This document shows positions 1-7,104 of a DNA stretch of 21,265 nt, in pieces; the stretch's first letter is position 1; every line of letters begins with the position of its first letter. A program made the translations under genes and the position numbers. The DNA is from Cellvibrionales bacterium UBA1854 (lineage in GTDB: Bacteria; Pseudomonadota; Gammaproteobacteria; Pseudomonadales; Porticoccaceae): NCBI GenBank assembly GCA_002338445.1, contig DDII01000071.1, forward strand, positions 1,112 to 22,376. Direction: 5' to 3'. The notes under the pieces were generated by a model. The model did no database searches and was not told the origin of the DNA. It saw only the letters and a list, made by a program, of their open reading frames with translations.

Positions 1-423
1 GATTACGGCGGCGTTGAATAGCCACTATCGATCGCAGCTAACCATACTCGGCCCAAAACCATAGTAATCACTGATTGTGTGTCAGCGGGATTGGCTAAAG
101 GTTCGCCGATAGTCAAATGCATCTTTATGAGTTGGAGGCGCTGTCAATGGGTTTGTGCCATAGACTCCGTTGGCGGGCACAACTTTAGGTCGCGCTCGAC
201 AAGAACCGCTTCATGCTGGTTTTTAGATAGATCTCCATTGTTAGATCGAGAGGAACTGGCGAGTGTAATTTGACCGTGCATAGTCCTTGAATACGCTTTG
301 ATACAACAACACTTTTATAACCTCTGAGAGCAGAAAAAGGTATCCCGCAAATCTATCTATTAACGATATTTTTTTCGCCTAAATTAACCTTTTAAAAAAG
401 CGATTTCTAGGTAGTTGTTTTGA
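1..423. other. Left-end stretch without a supported gene
   Basis: No recognisable gene lies here. The minus strand has two short open frames with ATG starts, at 143-281 (46 codons) and 3-122 (39 codons), in different frames; neither resembles a family I know and no ribosome binding site stands out. The plus-strand frame at 79-273 is rich in Arg, Ser, Cys and Trp and looks like a chance frame. Bases from about 300 to 420 are AT-rich and lie just after the end of cmoB, so they may hold its transcript end, although I see no clear hairpin with a T-run. It could be an intergenic region or the decayed end of a gene that continues to the left. Confidence 0.4.
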
Positions 424-1401
424 TCACTTGGTGGGAACCTCTGCGATAAAGACACCTCGCGTTGGGGGTGGGTAACCCTCCAGCGTTCTGCCACTTCCAT
501 CTTTCATAATGAAGTCCTCGAGCGATTGATATGTCATCCATGGAGTTTTACGTTGCTCACTAGTGCTAGTTATGGAAACATCAACCATCCTTACTTCTTT
601 GAAACCCACGCTGCGTAGCCACGAGATCAGCGTTTTAGCGCTGGGTATAAACCACACGTTTCGCATTTTTGCATAACGACCCTTCGGAATGAGTGAGCAT
701 CCTAATTTGCCCTCGATTATTAGCGTTTCTAGGATAATTTGTCCGCCTGGTCGCAGGAGATCGAAGAGCTGCTCGAGATGGCCGAGTGGTGATTTTCGAT
801 GATACAAAACACCCATTGAGAAAACGCTGTCAAAAGCGCGTAGGTTTGTTGGAAGATCTTGGATACCAATTGGCAGGACGTCAATTGGTAAGGAATTCCT
901 TGTGAAATGCTTCAGTGCGAGAAATTGGCATACAAACTTTGCAGATGGATCGATACCGATTACTCGCTCCGCACCGGCTCCCAACATTCGCCAGCAATGG
1001 TAGCCGTTACCACAACCTACGTCTAACACTAATCTTTTCTCCAATGAGTGAATGTGACTCGCTATGCGGTTCCATTTCAGGTCAGAGCGCCATTCACTAT
1101 CAATATCAATTCCAAACAAGGAAAAAGGCCCCTTTCTCCAAGGGTGAAGTGTCATCAAGGTTTTTTTAAATTCGTCATGAGGAATAGCCAATTGATTTGC
1201 ATTACCGATACATACCCCAGAGTTGAGATTTACTGGATCACCAACTATGTTAGGCAATTTGTCAAGGCATTCAAGCCATATTGGAAGGTCTCCCCACCGA
1301 GTGGTGTTAAACTTTTCATCTATTAACTTTGGCAAACAGTTTGCCAGTCTCGACAATATTGAGTCATTCATCCAATCTTGTAAGTTTTTGTAGTAGTGCA
1401 T
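424..1401 (-). CDS. cmoB: tRNA U34 carboxymethyltransferase CmoB
   Basis: CmoB transfers the carboxymethyl group of carboxy-S-adenosylmethionine (Cx-SAM) to 5-hydroxyuridine 34 of tRNA, the last main step to the wobble base cmo5U in the cytoplasm. The 325 residues match the family length (323 in E. coli). The SAM-fold loop LDVGCGNGYH is at 126-135. Residues that bind Cx-SAM in the E. coli enzyme appear to be kept at almost the same positions: Lys90 in PWRKGPF, Trp104, Lys109, Gly129, Asp151, Met196 and Tyr200 in SMGVLYH, and Arg315 near the C-terminus. The N-terminal 100 residues are family-typical (TLHPWRKGPFSLFGIDIDSEWRSD). The ATG start is 84 bases from the divergent slyX start, so the two share a promoter region. 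The partner gene cmoA lies about 1.8 kb away on the same strand, with two opposite-strand genes between them. Confidence 0.97.
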   Translation of the reverse strand: MHYYKNLQDWMNDSILSRLANCLPKLIDEKFNTTRWGDLPIWLECLDKLPNIVGDPVNLNSGVCIGNANQLAIPHDEFKKTLMTLHPWRKGPFSLFGIDIDSEWRSDLKWNRIASHIHSLEKRLVLDVGCGNGYHCWRMLGAGAERVIGIDPSAKFVCQFLALKHFTRNSLPIDVLPIGIQDLPTNLRAFDSVFSMGVLYHRKSPLGHLEQLFDLLRPGGQIILETLIIEGKLGCSLIPKGRYAKMRNVWFIPSAKTLISWLRSVGFKEVRMVDVSITSTSEQRKTPWMTYQSLEDFIMKDGSGRTLEGYPPPTRGVFIAEVPTK

Positions 1402-1485
1402 CTGTGCTATTAATCTCCCAATACTGCAAGAATAGTTTATATGTTTTATAGTTACTTTTTTTGTGGAAAGACTTCAAATAATTTT

Positions 1486-1695
1486 ATGGAAAAAGACAAA
1501 ATCCTTGTCGTAGAAGAGAAGATTGCATACCTAGAGCTTGCCAACTTTCAGTTGGAAGATGAGGTTTATAGACAAAAACTTGAGATCGATGCGCTGACAA
1601 CCTCACTGAAATCGTTAAGAACCATTGTAGAGCATCTTGATGGCAAGGTACCGAGTGAAAATCCGTCCACTTCGGATTTTCCACCGCATTATTAG
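1486..1695 (+). CDS. slyX: SlyX family protein
   Basis: This is a small cytoplasmic protein of 69 residues with no established biochemical function. In E. coli slyX lies beside slyD. Almost the whole chain is a predicted coiled coil with heptad-like spacing (EEKIAYLELANFQLEDEVYR... and LTTSLKSLRTIVEHLDG), and it ends in the SlyX signature PPHY. I chose the ATG at 1486 because the protein then begins just before the coiled coil, as in E. coli SlyX (72 residues). An in-frame ATG at 1441 would add 15 Phe/Tyr-rich residues that do not fit the family. The ribosome binding site is weak (GGAAAG about 15 bases upstream). The aldehyde dehydrogenase gene follows after 85 bases on the same strand and may be cotranscribed. 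Confidence 0.85.
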   Translation: MEKDKILVVEEKIAYLELANFQLEDEVYRQKLEIDALTTSLKSLRTIVEHLDGKVPSENPSTSDFPPHY

Positions 1696-1780
1696 TGAAG
1701 TTGCGAGATATTTGACATCGGGAGTTTTTACCCCGGTTATCAAATGAGATTTTTTCGTACAAAGAGATGGAGGAGGTTTC

Positions 1781-3205
1781 ATGGTTGAACCAAAAGTACA
1801 GCTTTTAACGTGCATTGATGATGTTTTTGCTGAGCAAAAGAGATACTCCATTGAACTAAGAGAAGGTGATTATGGGGCACGTTTAGCGGTTTTGGAGCGT
1901 TTTGAAAATGTTTTTAAGTCGTCTTATGAGGAGCTTTATGCGGCAGCATTTGCAGATTTTTCGAAGCCTGCATCAGAGGTAGATGTTACTGAGATACTTC
2001 CGATTGTTTCGGAGTTAAAACTTGTAAAGAAGAACCTTAAGAGATGGATGAGGGCAGAGCGTGTTTTACCCACGCCGATGCTTTTTGGCACTTCCTCCGA
2101 GATCGTTACCGAACCAAGGGGGGTCTGTCTCATTGTATCCCCTTGGAACTATCCATTTAATCTCACTTTTTGTCCCATGATTTTAGCACTCGCAGCCGGA
2201 AACACGGTGATTCTGAAACCCTCTGAGGTGACGCCATTCATGTCGGCCGTGATCGTAAATATTGTGAATTCAGTTTTTGAGAAAAAAGAGGTTGCAATCT
2301 TCGAGGGTGACGAGACTATCGCTGGATATCTGACCAGCCTTCCATTTGATCATATTTTTTTTACAGGGAGTCCAAATATTGGCAAAAAGGTTATGGCGTC
2401 GGCTGCAAAGAATTTGGCCTCAGTGACTCTTGAATTGGGAGGTAAAAGTCCCGTAATTGTAGATGACACTGTCCACCTGAAGAGAACCGCAGAAAAAATT
2501 GTGTTCGGCAAGTTCTGCAATAACGGACAAACATGTATTGCACCGGATCATTTGTACGTAAAAAATTCAATTTACGATGATCTTGTGAGTCTTCTTAGCG
2601 ATTGTATAAAGCGACAATATGGTCCGCTGGATAAACTTCACGAAAATCCAGATTACTGTCAGATTGTTAATGATGCCCATTTCAGGAGGCTTGAGCACTT
2701 GCTGGACGACGCACTAAAACACGGTGCAGAGGTGTTGGTTGGCGGGCGGGCTTGCTCACAGAAACGTTTCATGCAGCCAACATTGTTAACAAATCTAAGT
2801 TGTGGTTGCGATCTAATGAATGAGGAAATATTTGGACCTATATTGCCGATTATAAGATATGACTCAATAGAATCGGTCTTACAAGAACTTTGCGAAAGGC
2901 CAAAACCACTTGCGCTATACATCTTCAGTAGTGATCGTGACTTTCAGAACAAGGTTGTGCGGAGGACCAGCGCTGGAGACACATGCATAAATCAGATTGC
3001 TATTCATTTTTTACATGAAAAGCTTCCTTTTGGTGGCGTCAACCAAAGCGGCCTGGGCAAGACCGGAGGGAAATGGGGTTTCGACACTTTTTCACACAAG
3101 CGTAGTGTCCTCAAAGACAAGTTTACTCCCTTTGCCTTTTTGACGCCTCCTTACAAGCAATCTATGCGAGGTGCTATAAGAGGCCTCATAAGACATTTTT
3201 TTTAA
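1781..3205 (+). CDS. Aldehyde dehydrogenase, class 3 / coniferyl aldehyde dehydrogenase type
   Basis: The enzyme oxidises an aldehyde to the acid with NAD(P)+. The 474 residues match class 3 (fatty or aromatic aldehyde) dehydrogenases, which are shorter than the usual ~500 residues. Visible motifs are PWNYP at 121-125, the cofactor-binding Lys146 in ILKPSE, the glycine motif FFTGSPNIGKKV near 193-204, the general base Glu218 in LELGGKSP, and the catalytic Cys252 in NNGQTC. The C-terminus contains LPFGGVNQSGLGKTGG and a TPPYK motif near the end, typical of the class. An excellent GGAGGAGG lies 4 bases before the ATG. The stop is 31 bases from the end of convergent cmoA. The substrate cannot be told from sequence; fatty aldehydes or coniferyl-type aromatic aldehydes are the usual ones. 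Confidence 0.9.
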   Translation: MVEPKVQLLTCIDDVFAEQKRYSIELREGDYGARLAVLERFENVFKSSYEELYAAAFADFSKPASEVDVTEILPIVSELKLVKKNLKRWMRAERVLPTPMLFGTSSEIVTEPRGVCLIVSPWNYPFNLTFCPMILALAAGNTVILKPSEVTPFMSAVIVNIVNSVFEKKEVAIFEGDETIAGYLTSLPFDHIFFTGSPNIGKKVMASAAKNLASVTLELGGKSPVIVDDTVHLKRTAEKIVFGKFCNNGQTCIAPDHLYVKNSIYDDLVSLLSDCIKRQYGPLDKLHENPDYCQIVNDAHFRRLEHLLDDALKHGAEVLVGGRACSQKRFMQPTLLTNLSCGCDLMNEEIFGPILPIIRYDSIESVLQELCERPKPLALYIFSSDRDFQNKVVRRTSAGDTCINQIAIHFLHEKLPFGGVNQSGLGKTGGKWGFDTFSHKRSVLKDKFTPFAFLTPPYKQSMRGAIRGLIRHFF

Positions 3206-3236
3206 ATTATTTAGCGGGGAATAGTTTCTTGGAATG

Positions 3237-3968
3237 TCACTTGAAAACATACATAGAACAAAAATTATAGCACTGGAACCATATACGGGGTTCTGAGAAA
3301 CCAATTTTTTTTAATCTATTGACGTGTTCGTCAACCGTTTCGGGCACCAAAACGTCTTCAATTGCCTCCCGTTTTTGTCTTATTTCTAAATCACTATACC
3401 CTCGTTGGCGTTTAAATTGATGGTGAAGTTTCACCATTTTGTGATCTATTCTGGGCTCTTTGAAGCAGATTTTTTCTGAAATTATAAGACAGCCACCAGG
3501 TTTTAAGCCTTTGAATATTTTGGTGATCAGGGCGCGTCGCTCACTTACCGAAATAAACTGTAGGGTGAAATTCAGTGTGGCGAATGATGCATTATTTATG
3601 GAGGTTAGGCGAATATCACCGTTAATTAAGGAGATGGAAGTGTCAGATCGGATACCGTTCGTATTGATTTTTGCCTGACTTAACATTGCCTCGGAATTAT
3701 CAATAGCGATAATGCTTACGTTTTCCACATTTACGTTTCTAGCAACCTCTTGAGTGGTTGCACCTAGAGAGCAACCTAGGTCGTAACAGTTAGAGTTAGG
3801 TTGGACAAACTTAGCCGCTAGTTTACCACTTTGACGGATGATTATTTTATATCCCGGTATGGAGCGGGAAATCATGTCGGGGAAAACTTTCGCGACCCGT
3901 TTGTCAAACGTAAAGTTATTAACATTTTGTTTTTCTTGAAATAGGAGATCCCGTCTATTATTTTTCAA
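3237..3968 (-). CDS. cmoA: Carboxy-S-adenosyl-L-methionine synthase CmoA
   Basis: CmoA converts SAM and prephenate into carboxy-SAM, the donor used by CmoB to make the cmo5U wobble base of tRNA. The protein has 243 residues (247 in E. coli). Family blocks are FTFDKRVAKVFPDMISRSIPGY at 19-40, the SAM loop YDLGCSLGATT at 62-72, IIAIDNSEAM, and TLNFTLQFISVSERR, followed by LKPGGCLIISEK. The C-terminal WFQCYNFCSM also fits. The start is TTG: GGAG at 3978-3981 sits 9 bases upstream, and the N-terminus then matches the family length (RRDLLF aligns with HRDTLF of E. coli). The gene begins 27 bases after the M16 peptidase gene and is probably cotranscribed with it. It converges on the aldehyde dehydrogenase gene. 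Confidence 0.96.
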   Translation of the reverse strand: MKNNRRDLLFQEKQNVNNFTFDKRVAKVFPDMISRSIPGYKIIIRQSGKLAAKFVQPNSNCYDLGCSLGATTQEVARNVNVENVSIIAIDNSEAMLSQAKINTNGIRSDTSISLINGDIRLTSINNASFATLNFTLQFISVSERRALITKIFKGLKPGGCLIISEKICFKEPRIDHKMVKLHHQFKRQRGYSDLEIRQKREAIEDVLVPETVDEHVNRLKKIGFSEPRIWFQCYNFCSMYVFK

Positions 3969-3995
3969 AAAAAAGATCTCCGTTAGTTCGCGCTT

Positions 3996-6917
3996 TTATA
4001 AATTCTTTATTTCCAAGTTCAACTGTTTTGCAGACTGTGCGCTTGTTATAACCGAAGTGATGCCGGTTTGAGGTGTCAAATATTTTGCACATGCTTTCTT
4101 TATGGCTTCTTCAGACACATTTAGAACGCGTTCACGGAAGTCCAAAAGAGATGACTTGTTTCTACCATTGAGCTCCCGATGGAATGCGGAAATTGCTTCA
4201 CTTACAGGTGTGCCCGGTTTGTCGAGGGTACTTATCACCCCAAGTATTGATTCCTCAATTTTTTCAAAGCTTATTGGGTTACTCAGAACCCACTGAACCG
4301 ATTCATCAAAGTCGTTTAGTGTGTCTTTTAGTCGAGGGTCTCGGTAAGAAAAAAATCGGAACGCTCCAGAGTTGTTGTCTTGGCCAGCACCACTGCCATA
4401 TGCACCGCCCTGCTCTCTAATTTTTCGATGCAGAAAACCGTTCCTGAGAATTCCACCGAGCACAGTAAGGGCGGCTGCGTCCTCATGTGTAGAGGCCACC
4501 GTAGGAAATGCCATTGCACAATAATTTACTTGGGTGTTGGTAGTCCAGCATAAACTTTTTGGACGCAAATCGTAAGGATAGCACATAATATTTTCAGGAG
4601 TGATGGGGTCAATTCCATCTTTTGACCTAAATGTGCTTTCAATATGGGAGATAGACTCGAGGATTTCCTCGGACTCCGCCACAATCAAGAACTGACAATC
4701 TTGATTTATTACTTGCGAATGTATGCTGGCAAGTTTATCAGCAAGCTTGGATAACTCTTTAGGGTCATCGATTAATTTGTCTAGCTCTTTAATGTGCGAA
4801 ACTGCAGTGAGGCCGCTCCAGCGCTGATTTAAGTGCGCGCTTGCCGAGAGCCCGCTTGCTGCCGATGCCATTGCAAGCGCATGCCCGTTGCTAACCACAG
4901 AAGATTCTCTTTGATTTTTAATTTGCGACACTAATTCTTTAATGCGAGAGAGCTCGTTAAATCGTACTCCGTAAATCGATTCTTGAAAGAATTCGGTAAT
5001 GGGCACCTGATTCTTCACAAGTCCTTTGACTGTGTAACACAAATTGCCCCGCAACATGGTTAGGTCAGATTTGTCTGTTCTCACATCTGCTGATGCTGCA
5101 TAACTTCCCACTAATGTTGCTTGCCATTGCTGGGTCTCTTGGTAGGTCCTGTTGCCAACACCAAGCTGAGTTACGCATGCTGTGTAGAGTGGTATTAGGT
5201 CGATAAATTGTTCCTCAAGAGCTGGAACCGGCAAGATCGCCTGTTGATAGACAAGTCCATTTGTTCCGGCTTGGTAGGCAGTGATCGGGATTGCTTTTTT
5301 AAGTAACGGCATTTTTTTGGAATAGGAAATTTCTTTGGGGATATCCTCAATCCCAACTTTTGGAAGGAGATTTGCGTTCTCGCTAGCCTCCTGCCTGCTT
5401 TGCAGTGCTTTGGCTTGATCAATGATGGCTTTTTTTTCTAATGTGGTTAGCTTATTTTGTATGGTTAGGAGCCTTTCTCTTTCTGCGGCCTCTCGCTGAT
5501 CTGCGAGTGTTCCATCTGGCGGCATTACTAGTCTAATCCGGTGGGGATTCTCGAGGAGAAGTGTTCGGACAAGGGTTTTGATAAATTCAGGTTGTTTTAT
5601 TTGTTCTCTGAGTTTCTTCAGGGTTGGCTCCAAATCTAAAAGCGCGACTGGGTCGCCGCGGTGGGTTGCGCTCGTGAGCGCCCTTAAAGCAAGGTTAAGA
5701 CCAAATGGGAGACGACCAGCAGAGATCTCTCGTTGTTGCAACTCGAGCTGATGAAGGCTCGCAGCGATCTGTTCCTCCTCCAAGCCATTTTCGGCAACGT
5801 TTTTAAGGACATCGAGTATTGCTTGTTCTACTGAATCGGCAAAGAACTCCTCAGAGCCTTCAATACCGCAGGCAAAGCATAACTGTTTTTGTGAGTCTTC
5901 GAGACCGCAAAGCGGTGATGGGGAAGTGCCAAACTCACTAGTCTCTAACGCCTGCATTAGTGGTGATCCACTATGATCCAAAAGGACGCTCGAGAGGAGT
6001 CGAGCCTGCATAGTTTCCTCTAAATTTGTGCTATCGCCTAAGAGCCAAGCAATGATAACGTGTGTTTTTTTATCCGATGGCTCACTAGGATTTGATGCAT
6101 ATCCCTCCACGAACTGTTTCGGCGCTTCGTAACGTTCTTCATCTTTAACTGCGATGTGACAATTTAACCGTTCAAAACGACTTAACGCTAAAGCGTCAAA
6201 TTTTTCTTGATGTTCGGCCGCTGGTATGTTCCCGTACGTAATAAATATTGAATTACTTGGGTGATAGTGGACCCTGTAAAATTCTTTGAATTGATCATAT
6301 GTTAAATCAGGGATTCTTGTCGGATCCCCACCGCTGTTGTGGTGATAAGTATTTGTTGGGTAGAGGAATTTGCAAGTAGTTTGCCAGAGGGTAGAATTAA
6401 TTGAACTCATTGCACCTTTCATTTCATTAAAAACGACTCCCTTGAAAGTCAGCGGTGTGTTGCAGTCCTCAGCATTTGAAAATTCTAATCGATGGCCCTC
6501 TTGGGCAAAGTCTAGGGGATCAAGTCGAGCAAAAAATACAGAATCCAGATAGACTTTCAGCAGGTTGTCAAAGTCCTTCCGGTTCTGACTGGCGAACGGA
6601 TATGCAGTCCAGTCAGAGCTTGTAAAAGCGTTCATAAATGTGTTTAGTGAACGCCGGATCATCATAAAGAAAGGATCACGAACAGGGTATTTTTCGCTCC
6701 CGCACAAGGCCGTGTGTTCCAGAATGTGAGCGACACCGGTGGAGTCCTCTGGCACCGTCCTCAGGGCCACCATAAAGACATTTTCTTTATTATCGGCCTT
6801 CAAGTGAATGTGCTGAGCTTTTGTTGTAATATGCGTGTATTCCTCAAAGTCAATATTTAGCCCAGTAATAGCTTTTGCGCGCTTGAGTTCAAAGCTGTGA
6901 TGTGATTTGGTTCCCAT
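3996..6917 (-). CDS. M16C family zinc metallopeptidase, presequence-protease (PreP) like
   Basis: This is a large zinc peptidase of 973 residues. The family degrades short peptides within a closed clamshell chamber; mitochondrial and plastid PreP remove targeting peptides. The inverted zinc motif HxxEH is at 64-68 (HILEH) with the distal ligand Glu165 in VVFNEMKG, 101 residues after the first His, matching PreP (about 100). CGSEKYPVRDPF and MNAFTSSDWTAYPFAS follow the zinc motif as in the family. The second half carries the inactive M16 repeats, including a REQGGAYGSGAG block near residue 850. No signal peptide is visible, so the enzyme is probably cytoplasmic, perhaps recycling peptides. The ATG has a GGAG 12 bases upstream. 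Upstream lies a dyad-rich divergent promoter region; downstream cmoA follows after 27 bases. Confidence 0.93.
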   Translation of the reverse strand: MGTKSHHSFELKRAKAITGLNIDFEEYTHITTKAQHIHLKADNKENVFMVALRTVPEDSTGVAHILEHTALCGSEKYPVRDPFFMMIRRSLNTFMNAFTSSDWTAYPFASQNRKDFDNLLKVYLDSVFFARLDPLDFAQEGHRLEFSNAEDCNTPLTFKGVVFNEMKGAMSSINSTLWQTTCKFLYPTNTYHHNSGGDPTRIPDLTYDQFKEFYRVHYHPSNSIFITYGNIPAAEHQEKFDALALSRFERLNCHIAVKDEERYEAPKQFVEGYASNPSEPSDKKTHVIIAWLLGDSTNLEETMQARLLSSVLLDHSGSPLMQALETSEFGTSPSPLCGLEDSQKQLCFACGIEGSEEFFADSVEQAILDVLKNVAENGLEEEQIAASLHQLELQQREISAGRLPFGLNLALRALTSATHRGDPVALLDLEPTLKKLREQIKQPEFIKTLVRTLLLENPHRIRLVMPPDGTLADQREAAERERLLTIQNKLTTLEKKAIIDQAKALQSRQEASENANLLPKVGIEDIPKEISYSKKMPLLKKAIPITAYQAGTNGLVYQQAILPVPALEEQFIDLIPLYTACVTQLGVGNRTYQETQQWQATLVGSYAASADVRTDKSDLTMLRGNLCYTVKGLVKNQVPITEFFQESIYGVRFNELSRIKELVSQIKNQRESSVVSNGHALAMASAASGLSASAHLNQRWSGLTAVSHIKELDKLIDDPKELSKLADKLASIHSQVINQDCQFLIVAESEEILESISHIESTFRSKDGIDPITPENIMCYPYDLRPKSLCWTTNTQVNYCAMAFPTVASTHEDAAALTVLGGILRNGFLHRKIREQGGAYGSGAGQDNNSGAFRFFSYRDPRLKDTLNDFDESVQWVLSNPISFEKIEESILGVISTLDKPGTPVSEAISAFHRELNGRNKSSLLDFRERVLNVSEEAIKKACAKYLTPQTGITSVITSAQSAKQLNLEIKNL

Positions 6918-6973
6918 GAATTTTGTAAGCTCCAGAAATTGCTCTAAATAACTTTTATTCGCGTATAGTGTAC

Positions 6974-7023
6974 GTTATTTTGTGGCCACAGGTTATATAA
7001 AATAACTCATCCTAGAGGATGAG
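6974..7023. promoter_or_regulatory. Cluster of nested inverted repeats in a divergent promoter region
   Basis: Within 50 bases between the divergent peptidase and acyl-CoA dehydrogenase genes there are four dyads. GTTATTTT (6974-6981) pairs with AAAATAAC (6999-7006). The perfect palindrome TGTGGCCACA is at 6981-6990. GTTAT-ATAAA-ATAAC is at 6992-7006. CTCATCC-TAGA-GGATGAG is at 7006-7023. The group lies 57-106 bases before the peptidase start and 82-131 bases before the dehydrogenase start, where operators would be expected. Read on the minus strand, the last hairpin is followed by TTATTTTAT, so it could instead act as an attenuator or terminator-like hairpin in the peptidase leader. Confidence 0.5.
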
Positions 7024-7104
7024 TGGAACAATTGCCCTATTGTCATGGATATCGAACTCATGAACTTAAAGTGGTCATCAACAAGCCCAACTTGAGAGAT
7101 AGTA

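Noticed and set aside
79..273. Plus-strand open frame of 64 codons at the left end
   Set aside because: The composition (many Arg, Ser, Trp, Cys), lack of a ribosome binding site and lack of any family resemblance suggest a chance frame.
915..1326. Two plus-strand open frames opposite cmoB
   Set aside because: They are antisense shadows of a gene with conserved residues along its full length.
1441..1485. ATG at 1441 as slyX start
   Set aside because: It would add 15 Phe/Tyr-rich residues not seen in SlyX proteins; ATG 1486 fits the family length.
1719..1735. CGGG...CCCG hairpin between slyX and the aldehyde dehydrogenase gene
   Set aside because: The stem is only 4 bases with a 9-base loop and no T-run follows, so I do not call it a terminator.
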